A stretch of DNA of 64,000 bases from Ananas comosus (GCF_001540865.1 NC_033621.1:19000739-19064738), one strand, 5' to 3'; shown: positions 21,916-34,439, counted from the first letter of the stretch. The notes: generated from the letters alone by a model not told the origin. A program made the numbers and translations.

Positions 21916-24900
21916 TGTAACACACTGGACCTTTGCAAATTGCGAGGTTCGAGTGTTTGGACTGTGTCCTGAGCTTTTTCAGATTTTCTGGTAGGTCGTA
22001 GACAGTGTTGACATATTGGCTCATATCCCGAGAATTGTAGTATATTTATGTATGCGCTAAGGGCAACTAAAGAGTTGCCTTAGCCTATCCCTCGGATTTG
22101 CATTCTGTAGTCAATGGTGAAAGCCGGTGACTAATGTCGATGTGTGAACCGGTACATCATTTTGTGTACGCGGTAATCTTTTGATGGCTGTACCGGTACA
22201 CTTGTGCCGAATTTCAAACGATCGCCTCGGGTATGCACTTTTTCGTGGATTGTACCGGTTACAGCTTTCCCGTGTACCCGTATACACTTTGGCAGTTTTC
22301 GACAGTTCAGAACTGCAGGTGGTTTTTTTCATTGTCTGCACCTATAATATATGAATATCCACGCCTCCCCTTTGGTTTCCTTGAGCAGCCCAGACAGCTC
22401 AAAGGAAACAGGTGAAGAGCTCCTTCCTTGCCTCATTTTGGATTGCTCCATCTTTCTCTTTTCTTGTTTTTAGGTGTTTTCGCCTCTTGCCTTTTAAGAT
22501 TTTTCCACCAATTCGTTGGAGGCTGGATCTCGGAGAGGGAAGGCTCATTGGAGAGAGAATTCAACCCTAGTTTGGTTTGGGGCTTGTTAGGAGCTTCTTA
22601 AAGAGGTTTAGATGTTGTTCCATCTCCTTGATTTGTATTTGGATGGTAAGATTTGAAGATAATTATCCCTAGATCAGTGAGTTTAAGGTTGATTTTGGCA
22701 TTTTGATTCTTGGCCTTTCTTGAACCCAATTGATCTTATTAAACCTTTATCTAGGTTCCATTGGAAGGGATAAGTCTAGCTTCCATTTGGAAGCTTGTGA
22801 GGGATTCTTCACAGCACATATTGATTTTGGCCTTTCTTTGACGTTGGTAATGTTTAAACTATTCGATTGTTCGAATCCTTGTGTATCCCTTCGCTCATTT
22901 GACCTTTAGGTATTTTGAGACTCGTGGACAACTCCGTTCGGCACAAACGTAGGACTAAACGACGGTTCGGTGGGGTTGCTAGCACACAAGAGAAAATTCA
23001 TTGTAGATGTTTAAGTTGATTGTTAAATTGAAAAGCATGCATATTGTGTTAGATGGCATTATTTTGAATTTTAGAATAGCTCTAAAATGCACATGTTATA
23101 CTCAATGCATATTTGACTCTATATTATGTGGAGAGTTTTCATGTTGGGCTAGGGCCTATCGGTTAGGCAGATCCTTACAATTGATTTGAGATCATGTTCA
23201 GATATGGTACTAATAATGGCCATATAGATTTACACTCTCGGATTTTAGAAACGCTATTTGACGTGGTTGACAATACGACACTTAAGTGACATAGGCTAGA
23301 GTGTATACCAATAGTAGAGAGCTAATGTATACAAAGCGGCCATTAGGGCTTAGACTAGATATGGATTTAGCAAGCTAATGTCCATAAAGCGGCATTAGAC
23401 TTGATGGATATCAAAGTGCTATGTGCAAGTTATTATATGAGAATTAATGCCCAGTTTGATAGCTTTGCATTGGGAGCATACATGCTATGCAATATGAGAG
23501 CCACGCTAAGAGCCAGTTGTGTATTAATGCTATTATGTGAATAGAAACACAGCAGCGTCATAAAGAGAGACATAGAGTTGTGAAAATTGAGCCTCAGATA
23601 TATACAAATTGTTTAAGTGTCATAAAGAGGCAACTAAAAATAGTGAATGTGGGAACTATCACCGTGAGATTTGACTCTAGTAAAAGCTAAGGTCATTACA
23701 CATTGAATTAATGCCTGAACACGTAAACCTTCCACTTGAGGCATAGGACTAGACACTGGGGTTGCGTAGTGTGCATGTTCATGTGAGAGAATAGACTTGG
23801 CACTGTTGAGTTGCCATTTCCATGATTAGAGAACATGATCTGTGTCATTTCCATGTTAGAGACATGATGACTGCTGAGATTTCATTCATTGTTAGAGAAA
23901 CATGATGACTGCTGACGTGGCATTTCGCATGTTGGAAGCATGACGATCTGCTATTGAGGTTTTGAACCATGCTTAGCTTGCCATTTGTGCTCATTCGCAC
24001 AATGGACTTGTGAGGGTCGCTCCCAAAGCCGCACTCCGGAGTGCCTACACGACATAATGCGCTCGTGCGTAATTGAGAAACCTACGGGTCGAGTGGGACA
24101 GACACATCAAGAGCAGGGGTTTTGGCTAACCCAGCAGGCACTTAATCGGCAACAAGCCCGGCACTACACCCTGAGGATAGATCCTGAATGAGATGAACTA
24201 GAATGACGACACAGAACAATTTTGACACCATCACTACAAGATAAGGTATAGTAGTTGGATTTCTTCTGACATGCTATGGCATAGGGTTGGACTTGGGAAT
24301 TAGTGTACTTGACATTATCGCTTGTATGCATTGTAGTACACTTGCCGCCAGTGATTAGTACATCTAGATACTGTAGTGGGCTCTGAATATATACACAACA
24401 GACTTATTAGCATTACTTGTTGCATCATGCATACATTGTTTCTAACGTATTTGGCATAACTGGACTCAATGTAGAGTAGACTGTGAGTCTCCATTTACAA
24501 TTCTACAATACTTTGGCATAGTAGAAGGTACATCTATCTATTATGGCTTTCATTTACGCAGTAATTTCTTATTGTCCTTTATTGCCTCTTCTTTTGGCCT
24601 AGTGTTGCAGTTGTGTGCAGGTCATAATTGCCATGGAACTATAATTTATAGTTCTCCACGACAGCCCCTGTTTTATGTTTTCTTTCAGCAGCCTTCACTT
24701 CGAGGAGGCTCGGATCTGGCGGGAAAGGTTTCGCTCCTCGAGCTAGCATCGAGGGATTTGCGATAGGTTGGTCGCCTCTTCTGTTTGTTTTCTGTTGAGA
24801 GGTTGTGAGAGTCTTTGGTACGCTTGTTTAATAGAGACACCCTATAACTTTGTTATGCCTGGAGTTTATATGTATCAGTTTTGCTTATGGCTTTAGTAGT

Positions 24901-25089
24901 ATGATGTTTCTTTTGGAATTCTACTTGATTAGAACGCTAGCTATATATTGCTCTGATATTGCTAGTTGTTAGATCTTCTCATGTCTTTACTTTCTTCCGC
25001 TTTTGTAGTAGCGCCTTAATATTGTGTAGACATAATGGCGGTCCTGGGCGCGCACCAGGGGCCTATGTCCCGGGTCCCGGCGTGACCCA
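21916..25089 (+). mobile_element. 5' LTR of a pol-poor gypsy element (about 3.2 kb)
   Basis: Begins TGTAACACACTGGACC, the same start as LTRs at 31132, 33325 (variant) and 59104. It ends near CGGCGTGACCCA just before the primer site. It inserted into the minus-strand gypsy pol; GCGTG precedes it (21911-21915), but the partner duplication was not found. U3 has ACCGGT palindromes near 22147, 22189 and 22250. Repeated GTCATAAAGCGGCATTAG-type phrases lie at 23318-23640. Confidence 0.8.
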
Positions 25090-25094
25090 GATTA

Positions 25095-25110
25095 ATTTGG
25101 TATCAGAGCC
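25095..25110 (+). other. Primer-binding site (initiator Met tRNA)
   Basis: AATTTGGTATCAGAGCC follows the LTR end by a few bases. Confidence 0.85.
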
Positions 25111-25439
25111 TAGGGTTGAGTCTCTAGTGGACCTAGTAAACCTTTAGGGTCCGGTTGACTAATAGGAATTGACTCGTGAGAGACGAGATCTAATCTTGAT
25201 TTATAAAGCGAAAGTATCATGAATTGGGTTTTCTTGATAACTCCAAAAAGGTTGGAGTTCGATCGAAGTGTATGGCTTCTAACTTCGCGGAGGGTTACGT
25301 TGGCGGCCGACAACGTAACATCGGGAGTTAGTAGTTGGGGCACTTCTTTACTTTCGCATGATTTGGGGTATTGTCATTTGAGCGGGGTTCCGATAGCATG
25401 GGTTATATTAACTTGCGCTTTTATGATGTTGTAGTGTTG

Positions 25440-26960
25440 ATGCCGAATACACACTCTAAGTCTGTTAGAGCGGACGATGCGGCGACTTTTGAGGAAGCGG
25501 AGACATCCGCTACCCCCGGATCCGGTGAGGTCTGTGAGTTGAGGAGTCAGCTTGCGGCCCTCGCTGATTTGGTAACACAGCAGGCGGTGACGGCTCGACA
25601 GCTGGTGGACACGGCACGCCGGCAGGAGGTACGGATGCAGCGCCTGGAGGACCTTCTTCTACAGCAGACAGCTGCCGGGGAGGCTCAGGTCTCGGTATTA
25701 CCTGCGCCAGTGGAGACAGTTGCGCCCAGGGGGTCGTCCCCTGTACTCGACCCTTCGCAGACGACACTTACGGTAGCCCTTCGGGAGGAGGTATTGGCAG
25801 CACCACCAGCTCAGGTGCCTGTGGCAGCGGCGACTTTTCCCTTGATGGTTGAAAGAGCGGAGCGGCAGCGGCTCATGGATTGCCTCGACGAGTTCAGGAG
25901 GTGCGATCCCAGGATCTTTGATGGAAAGAAAGTCGACCACTGGATCGTCGAGAAGTGGTTGATGCATATAGAGAAGTTATTCCGCGACACCTTCGTGGAG
26001 GAGAGAGATAGAGTTTGGCTCGCCACTCACCACTTGGATGGCGAGGCCTATAGTTGGTGGGTGGGCATCCAGGATAATCCAAACACCGACCCAGCGGCGA
26101 TTTCTTGGAATAGATTCAAGGAGCTCTTATTGGAGCATTACTTCCTCGTCCGCGTGAAGAGGAAGATGGAGCAGGATCTACGCGAGATGCGCCAGGGGGA
26201 TCGGACTGTGGCCGAGTACGAGAGGGAGTTCTCTCGGCTTCTACACTATGCGCCCTTTGTTGTGCGGGACGATGAGGATAAGGCTCGCATCTTCGAGCGA
26301 GGACTTCAGCCGTCGATCTTTCAGTTGGTGCAACCCTCCAACCTTCGGACTTACCAAGATGTGGTGAACCGCGCTCGCATCATGGAAAGCTGCGTGGCAG
26401 ACTTGCAGGAGCGTCGAGAAGGCTCGAACAAAGGAAAAGGCAAGAGGCCCGCGGCTGAGGGTGCGAGTCAGACGCACTCTGGGAGGCCGCCGAGACATTT
26501 TAGGAACCGGAGCCAGTCGCGAGGACGTGACGCATCAGCAAAGCGCGGAGGATCTGAGCGTCGCCGGACTCGGAGCTGCGTGATCTGCGGTGGTCGTCAT
26601 TACCCACGGCAGTGCTCACAGAGGCAGGGCAGGTGCTACTTGTGTGGCCAGGAGGGTCACTTCCACTCAGACTGTCCGAGGGGTTTAGTATCAGCACCAA
26701 CTTTATCGGGTCCCAGCCAGGGGACGCCTTCTGCTTACTTTCAGACCGGGAGGCCACCTGTCCAGAGACAGACGGAGGGGTCACGACGGGCCCTGATCGG
26801 GCGCATGTATGCGGCCCAGACTGAGGAGACGGCAGCAGCCGAGTTTGTGGCTACAGGTATTAGTTTCGTTTGTGGCATTCGAGTTGTGCATTGTTTGTGG
26901 TTGGTGCATTGCATCCATACTCTGATCGGCTATTTGCCGAGTTGCATGGCATCCCGTTAG
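25440..26960 (+). CDS. Gypsy gag-like protein (capsid plus two zinc knuckles)
   Basis: I take ATG 25440 (MPNTHSK) as the start; ATG 25398 is also in frame. About 506 residues. A coiled-coil-like Gln/Arg-rich region comes first. The capsid domain follows with WLMHIEKLF, HHLDGEAYSWW, WNRFKELLLEHYF and EYEREFSRLLHYAPF. A basic Arg/Ser-rich linker precedes two knuckles, CVICGGRHYPRQC and CYLCGQEGHFHSDC. The frame ends soon after with an unrelated hydrophobic tail. The protease and pol expected next are absent or unreadable. Among the longest intact retroelement ORFs here, so the element may supply Gag or be mobilised by a relative. Inference only. Confidence 0.85.
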   Translation: MPNTHSKSVRADDAATFEEAETSATPGSGEVCELRSQLAALADLVTQQAVTARQLVDTARRQEVRMQRLEDLLLQQTAAGEAQVSVLPAPVETVAPRGSSPVLDPSQTTLTVALREEVLAAPPAQVPVAAATFPLMVERAERQRLMDCLDEFRRCDPRIFDGKKVDHWIVEKWLMHIEKLFRDTFVEERDRVWLATHHLDGEAYSWWVGIQDNPNTDPAAISWNRFKELLLEHYFLVRVKRKMEQDLREMRQGDRTVAEYEREFSRLLHYAPFVVRDDEDKARIFERGLQPSIFQLVQPSNLRTYQDVVNRARIMESCVADLQERREGSNKGKGKRPAAEGASQTHSGRPPRHFRNRSQSRGRDASAKRGGSERRRTRSCVICGGRHYPRQCSQRQGRCYLCGQEGHFHSDCPRGLVSAPTLSGPSQGTPSAYFQTGRPPVQRQTEGSRRALIGRMYAAQTEETAAAEFVATGISFVCGIRVVHCLWLVHCIHTLIGYLPSCMASR

Positions 26961-27614
26961 CTCGCTGTTTGTGAAATTGAGTAGCTCCTCTCGAGCTAGA
27001 CGATTGATTGCGGGTTTGGGGGTAGCGTGTTTGCTATACTTTTGGATCTCACGATGATTGCATTATTTGCATCCCTTGATCGGCTGTTTGCCGGATGGTG
27101 CTTGGGGACGATCCGTGCCTAGACCATTGTGGACTGTAGAGCCTGGGCCCTTTGGGTAGGCACAGTCAGCTGTGTGTGACAGCGGCCCGGTACCTTCGAG
27201 TAGGGCAGAGTTTGGTCAGGACGGTACTCCGAGCGTAGATCTTGGAGCGTGGAAAGCCACGTGTTGGATCGTGAGATCGAGGACACACCGAGTGTGTAGT
27301 GACCCAACCCGAGGATCTGTTAGCGTTGAACTTTTTCGACGCATATAGGACGATCGGTTGATCGGGTGTGTCGTTACGAACACCCTACCATGTGAGATAG
27401 TTTTGTGCGCCAACAAATGGATTGGCCTTACTAGGTGTGGAGTTATTGTGGGTGTTTGGTACCCTCGGATTGCTAGCTAACTTGACTCGCCTTGAGGATT
27501 TTGAGCACGAAATAGTGCGATTTGAGGATTTAGTTCCGTTGATTGCGATGACTGTCCCTTTACCTAAAATCGGGTAATTTGGGAGGACTTGGGGCCTAGT
27601 TGGCCGTCTGTATC
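26961..27614 (+). other. Non-coding internal region of the pol-poor element
   Basis: All frames are broken. No clear protease motif is recognisable. Confidence 0.5.
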
Positions 27615-30600
27615 TGTTGATTGAGAATCCTCGTAATAGAGGATGTCTTTGGAGTGGTCGTTGTTTTCCCGTCTGAGTCACAATCGTGAGCTCAGTTGTC
27701 GGAGAGGTTTTGATACTAGGTGTTTTGCTTCGTGGAGAAGCACCCTCACTTGTTGTGGGACCGGATAGGTTGTTTCGACTGTGTGTCGACTATCGTGGTC
27801 GAAACTGAACCACGATTGAGTGTTTGGGCAGTTGTTGAGGCTCATTGATCCTTCAATTGGCCTTGTGTTGTTGGTGTACTCGATAAGATTGTGAGGCAAT
27901 CCGAGTAGTACCGTTTTATGTTGGAGTTTGAGGCTGTACCTCAAACGGATGTTGATGTTGGGTTGGAACATCACGAGAATTATTGTGATGTTGCTTGAGC
28001 CTGTGGTACTCCACCAGTGTTAAGGACTTGTGGAATGATGATTCCAAGCCCTCTGGATGGATTTGTGCAACCGGTCGCGAATGGCCGTGAGTATTTCGAT
28101 GAAGATTTGCGAGAATCGACTGTAGAGGCAGATTGACGTGATCGAGGAGTGAAACCCTCACTGTTGGATCGAGTGGCGGGAAACTCGAAAAGGAAAAATG
28201 CCCGGATGCTATTTTCCTTGTCCGGTTAAGCACCAGGAATCAAGATCTTGAGAATGGAAACTGCTTGAAGGAATCGTTTGGATTGACGTCTTGGGCTGAT
28301 GGTCACCTTATAGTGACGTTGATAGAGAGTTACAATTGTACTGTGGATGGAGCCCTCTCTATCACTTGAGTTGAGCTCGGTGGCTATGGACACCTGGAGC
28401 ATTCAATGCTAAGGAAAGTATTGAGGATGAGAATTTTGAATGATTCTTCTGAGGCAACTGAATGATTAATGTATGAGACATTCTATTGAAGCTAAGCCCT
28501 TGGCTTAGGCTTGCGAAGAGTTTACTTGGACTCGAGTTGGGACTTAGATGATGATCCTAGCGAAATGATGAAGCTTCGGAGCTTAGTCCCCGACCATATA
28601 TTGCTGTAGAATTGAGGGTACTCCCGAGTGGTGAATTCGAGATTGACGTGGAAACATCATAGCGCCATGCCAATTGAGGAATCAAGTAATCGCCATGATG
28701 GGCGAGTTTGGACGATCAGTTGATTTCTGTTACGTTTGGGAAGTTGGCTACCTTGGTGGTGGATTTGGAACCGTCCGTGCCCAGCAAGGTTGGACGGATG
28801 GATGGACGTTGTGAATGGCAGTGGGATGGAAATTACACTGTACTTAAACTGGATTGGATTACGCTTAGTTATGCCATCTCGAGAAGAGACTTGATTTAGG
28901 ATCTGAAGGATCATTGTTGGAATATGAACCGATTAGCGGACGTCGCATCACCTCTCCTCGGTGAGCGTTGAGCTGATGAGCACTCCGATGGTGTTTGGAT
29001 AGATGAGTAATGGATTTACTCCCTTGACGCTTGCTTTGGACTGTACTATTGAATCTACCCTTGAGGGGTACTTGGATGAAATCGCATATACCTGAATAAT
29101 TGAAGCAGAGCAAGGCTTTACCCCCGACTTGGGCGAGATAGGTGAGAATTGGAATTCAGCTTTTGGAAACACTTGATTTCCTGAGAACCGATTGAAGGAC
29201 TTGAAATCAAGCGTGGCTTTGAGATGGACCTTCCCGGTGAGGACTGGAGTTTGTAGAGCCTTGCGGATGTTTGGCTTGTGTTATGCCAAAGCCATGGCGT
29301 AGCGAATTCTTGTTGTNTGTTGATTGAGAATCCTCGTAATAGAGGATGTCTTGGGAGTGGTCGTTGTTTTCCCGTCTCAGTCACGAATCGTGAGCTCAGT
29401 TGTTGGAGAGGTTTTGATACTGGGTGTTTTGCTTCGTGGAGAAGCACCCTCACTTGATGTGGGACCGGATAGGTTGTTTCGACTGTGTGTCGACTATCGT
29501 GGTCTAAACTGAACCACGGTTGAGTGTTTGGGTAGTCGTTGAGGCTCATTGATCCTTCAATTGGCCTTGTGTTGTCGATGTACTCGATAAGATTGTGAGG
29601 CAATCTGAGTAGTACCGCTTTGTATTGGAGTTTGAGGCTGTACCTCAAACGGATGTTGATGCTGGGTTGGAACATCACGAGAATTATTGTGATATTGCTT
29701 GAGCCTGTGGTACTCCACCAGTGTTAAGGACTTGTGGAATGACAATTCCAAGCCTTTGGATTGATTTGTGCAACCGGTCGCGGATGGCCGTGAGTATTTC
29801 GATGAAGATTTGCGAGAATCGACTGCAGAGGCAGATTGACGTGATCGAGGAGTGAAACCATCACTGTTGGACCGAGTGGTAGGAAACTCGAAAAGGAAAA
29901 ATACCCGGATGCTATTTTCCTTGTTCGGTTAAGCACCAGGAATCAAGATCTTGAGAATGGAAACTGCTTGAAGGAATCGTTTGGGTTGACGTCTTGGGCG
30001 GATGGTCACCTCATAGTGACGTTGATAGAGAGTTATATTTGTACTGTGGATGGAGCCCTCTCTATCACTTGAGTTGAGCTCAGTGGCTATGGACACCTGG
30101 AGCATTCGATGCTAAGGAAAGTTTTGAGGATGAGAATTTTGAATGATTCTTCTGAGGCTACTGAATGATTAATGTATGAGACATTCTATTGAAGCTAAGC
30201 CCTTGGCTTAGGCTTGCGAAGAGTTTACTTGGACTTGAATTGAGACTAAGATAATGATCTTAGTGGGATGATGAAGAATCTGAGCTTTAGTCCCTGACCA
30301 TGTATTGCAAAGGATTTGAGGGTACTCCCGAGTGATGAGTTTGAGATTGATGTGGGGGCATCGTAGTGCCGTGCCGATTGAGGAATTAAGTGATCTCCTT
30401 GGGGAGCGAGTTGAACAATTGGTCGGTTCTGTTACTATTGGAAGGTTGGCTACCTTGGATGTTAGGTTAGAACCGTTCGTGCCAAGCAAGATTAAACGGA
30501 TGGATGGACGTTGCAAACGGCAACAGGTCGGAAGGGGTATGCTATACTTAACTTTGGATTGAATTGCACTCAGTTGTGCCATCTCGAGATGAGACTTGAT

Positions 30601-31000
30601 CTTGGATTTGAAGGATCATCAATGGAATATAAGCCGATGAGTAGATGTTGCATCACCTCTCCTTGGTGAGTGATGATCAGACGAGCATTCCGATGGTGTT
30701 GGTAGATGAGTAATGGATTTAACCTCCTTATGCTTGCTTTGGTTAGCACTATGGAATCCACCCTTGAGGGGTATGTGAATGGAATTTTATATACTCGAAT
30801 AATCGAAGCAGAGCAAGGCTTTACCCTTGACCTGGACGAGAAAGGTGAGAGTTGGAATTCAGTTTTCAGTAACACTTGGGTTCATGTGGACCAACTGATA
30901 GACGTGTCGATGAAGTGCGGATTGGAGATGGAACTTTCAATGAAGACTTGTGTTCAAGGAGCTATGCGGAAGTTTGAGTTGTGTTTGTGCCTTGGAGTTT
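27615..31000 (+). repeat. 1.7-kb direct duplication inside the gypsy element
   Basis: Two copies start TGTTGATTGAGAATCCTCG at 27615 and at 29318. They run in parallel for about 1.7 kb with moderate divergence and small indels. A single N (29317) sits exactly at the junction. Both copies carry a relic of an RT motif, LCVDYRG, near 27780 and 29490, showing that this is heavily decayed pol. No ORF longer than about 190 codons exists. Confidence 0.8.
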
Positions 31001-31118
31001 TTCGGCACACTTGAGACCACCATGGTCTATTTGGAGCACTGCTGGAGCGCTTCTTCCATCCTCTTCGGATGGGTTTGTTGTGTGATTGACCCGCAGTTTC
31101 GCGGACGAAACTCCTTTT

Positions 31119-31131
31119 TAGGAGGGGAGAA
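31119..31131 (+). other. Polypurine tract
   Basis: TAGGAGGGGAGAA directly before the LTR start TGTAACGC at 31132. Confidence 0.75.
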
Positions 31132-32975
31132 TGTAACGCACTGGACCTTTGCAAACTGCGAGGTTCGAGTGTATGGCTGGTGTTATGAGTTTTTCCAGAT
31201 TTTCTGGTGGGTCGTAGACAGTGTTCAGACCTATGGCTCGTATCCCGAGAATTGTGGTATTTCAAGTAGCACTAAGGTCACCAAAGTGGAGGACTTAGGC
31301 TGCTCTCGGTTTGCAAATTTCGGGGTGGCGTACCGGTACGCGGTGATGGCTGTACCGGTACAGCCATCGACCCTGGCAGCCAGAGCGCCAACCCGAGGCT
31401 CGGGTTGGGCTGGTTCGTGGGATGTGTACCGGTACACAAACCCGTGTACCGGTACGCAGTGCACTTCGGGCTGTTTCGGGGAGGGGTGTATTTGCAATTG
31501 TTACAACACCTATATAGGTGACCCCAGCCCCCTTAGCTGCTCTTTTTGAGCCCTAACCAGTGGAGATCAAGGTGAGTCTCCCCTTCCCTTGTTTGATCCC
31601 CATTTTTGGTGGATTTTATGGTGTTTTGATCTCTCCCTTCTCCTCTTCTTTGCTTTTATTGGGTTTTCTCCATGATTGAAGACTTGGAGCTTTGAGAGGA
31701 GCTTGTTTGTGAGGAGACCTCCAACCCTAGCTGATTTTGGACTTGGTTTGAGGCTATTTAAGAGGTTAGTAACATGTATTTTTCATTTGATACATGTTTT
31801 GTTGGTTTTGGTTAGAGGAAACCCTAGATTTTGAATTTTAGGGTTAGAAATGGGGATTTTCGAGTTGAGGCTTTTTGATCTTGATTGATCTTATTTGAAC
31901 CATCTTTTAGGTTGGTTTTGAAGGATTCTTGCCTCCTTTTGGAGATCAAGAGAGATATTCACCATTTTCGGTGAGTTTTTCCCCCCTTAGCTTGAAAAGC
32001 TTAATGTTTGAGCTATGTGTTGTTTGTAGGGTTCTTGTGACACTTGTTTCCTTACCTTTAGGGTACTAGGAGAGTGGTGGACACCCTCATCGGAACAATC
32101 GAAGGGTTCCGTTGTCGTCGGTGGGTTTGACCTAGCCACATAATGAGAAAATCTCATTGTTGATGATTTAAGTATTGTAAAATGAAAAAGCATGCATATT
32201 CATGTTCGATGCATTATTTGTGAATTTTAGAATGCTTAAAATGCACATGTTATATACAATGTATATTTGACCTCTATATGGTAGAGAGTTTTCATGTTGG
32301 GCTAGGGGCCTATGGTTAGCATTCTTACATTTGATTAAGATCATGTTGCATATGGTGCTTATGGCACATAGATTACACTCTTGGGCTTAGAACGTATACT
32401 TGACATGGTTGGTCATATCGACCTTAAGTGACATAGGTTAGAGTGTATACAAATGGTAAGCTAATGTCATAAAGCGGCATTAGGCTTGGACTAGAGATGG
32501 ACTTAGCAAGCTAATGTCATAAAGCGGCATTAGACTTGATGGATATGTAAATTGCATTTGCATGTTATTATTATGAGAAATTATGCCAAGTGGATAGTTG
32601 CATTGGAAAGAACATACATGTGGCAATATGAGAACACGCTAGAGAGCATGTGTATTAATCTATTATTGATAGAACAAGTTAACGTCATAAAGAGACTTAG
32701 CAGGTGAAATGTGCTTAGATTATAGCAATGTTTAAATGTCATAAAGAGGCACTAAACATAGTGAATGTGGGAACTTCACCTTGAGATTTGGACTTAGTAA
32801 AGCTAAGGTCATTGACATCGAAATTATTGAACGGTTTAACCTTCACATTGAGACATAGTACTTGTAACACTTTGGGTTGCTTGTGCCTGTTGCGATGTTC
32901 GAGACATGTTGATTGGTGTATTTCGAGGTTTTGACCATGCTTGGTTGCGGTTTGTGCTCATGTTTCACATGCTTG
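31132..32975 (+). mobile_element. 3' LTR (incomplete) of the pol-poor gypsy element
   Basis: Begins TGTAACGCACTGGACC after a polypurine tract and follows the 5' LTR in order: ACCGGT palindromes (31330-31450), leader, then GTCATAAAGCGGCATTAG phrases (32459-32745). Near 32975 the match to the 5' LTR stops and U3-like sequence of a related LTR takes over. Confidence 0.75.
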
Positions 32976-33324
32976 TACCCAAAAGTTCGAAATCTGGAAC
33001 TTTGGTCAGTCCTGAGAGTTTTTACTCTCGGGGACCGGTCCCTGGAAGGAGAGACCGGTTCCCCCAGTGAGCAGTGTTGAGGCAGCCTGAGGCAACCGGT
33101 CCCTGGCGGGCGAGACCGGTTCCCGAACGCGTCTTCGCAGTGAAAGACCGGTCCCGCGCAGGGAGAGACCGGTTCCCGAACGCTGGTTTTTCGGGTTCGC
33201 AGCGAGAGACCGGTCCCAGTTGGGGAGAGACCGGTCCCTCTGGGCGAAAACTGCCCAGTTCGGGCTGATGCAATATTGGTTTTTTGAGGGGCCTCTTGGG
33301 ATTTTGTTACAATAGAGGGTCTAT
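32976..33324 (+). mobile_element. U3 fragment of a related LTR, ACCGGT-rich
   Basis: Starts with AAAGTTCGAAA...CTGAGAGTTTTTACTCTC, which is also inside the LTR at 59104. It contains eight ACCGGT sites between 33034 and 33235. It is not preceded by an LTR start, so it is a chimeric or misjoined piece. Confidence 0.65.
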
Positions 33325-33415
33325 GTAGCACACTGGACCTTTGCAAATTGCAAGGTTCGAGTGTTCGATGTGTATTCCGAACTTTTCCACACTTGGTGGA
33401 GGGCCGTCGATGGTA
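33325..33415 (+). mobile_element. LTR start, broken off at a single N
   Basis: TGTAGCACACTGGACC begins the same LTR family as 59104. It is lost after 90 bases at the N at 33416, where completely different DNA begins. Confidence 0.7.
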
Positions 33416-33449
33416 NGTACAATAAAATGCACCATTATGTACAATAAAA

Positions 33450-34010
33450 TGCACCATTAATAACCTCCTTGTTGATGTCTTGCAAAAACATCTCGGCGGG
33501 GTTCATTGATGTTCCTATTGTCTGACAAAGGAAGGACATGGTGTATATGCACTTGTGGCCTTCCGCCTGCTCCAGTAAATGCTGGTAGGCGTCGATCCTC
33601 CTTTGGTAACTCTCCCTTGCCGTAGTACTTTAAATCCCGGTTAGCTGAAGATAATGGCACCTTCAATTTAAGTTTTCGGGCCTTTTGTTTTTTTGATGTT
33701 TCTTCCAACACCGGGATGTCGATGATTATTCTGGAGCTGTATAGCAATCAAATAAAGAGTTAAACACTAAACGCATTACACCATTGCTGGACCTTATTAC
33801 ACGATTATAAGTTGTTACAGTCAATACATTACGCCATTGCTGGACCTTATTACACTATTATAAGCTGAATCGCATTAAAGATCGATAATAGTGCAATATT
33901 CACATACCGGTATAGTGCTGGGTTCCGGCATGGAAGACTTCGCAGTGTGGGTAGGAGCCTCTGTCGCCGTTAAGAGACGAACCAAGCGTCTCGGCGGGAT
34001 ATGACATCAA
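33450..34010 (-). pseudogene. Second, partly deleted copy of the Ulp1-gene middle exon
   Basis: Parallels 35850-36470: the minus strand reads IIIDIPVLEETSKK...LKLKVP.SSANRDLKYYGKGELPKED, then lacks roughly 120 bases present in the other copy and resumes in another frame. The preceding intron with GCATTA and the upstream exon segment match as well. A segmental duplicate within the element. Confidence 0.7.
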
Positions 34011-34439
34011 CATAAATATAGCAGTGAAAATCTATCTCAGTATGTAAAATATGACATCAAGAAAATTGTACAAATACGTCGAAAAATTGATATTACACTA
34101 TCATAAAAACAGTGATACATTTTGTGGAAAAGAGTGTAACAAGTTCTCAAGTAGTCCATTAGACTGGTATCAAGTATTACATTTCTTTTGATACAAATTA
34201 CACGATTTTACAATTCTTTGTAACATACAAGGAGGACTTGCATACAATACATCGTTCTATTACATAAAATTTAACAAACTTTTACAAATAATTATTTAAC
34301 AAAGTATGGAATCATATAAGCTTCTGCAATTCCACGAGCACGTAGCCGACGAAAACAGGTATAGGCGGCCAGAGGAGAGTGCCGAAGGAGACTACGAGGA
34401 GTAGGCGCCTCACTCGGAAGGGGTACGAACCAGAAGAGA

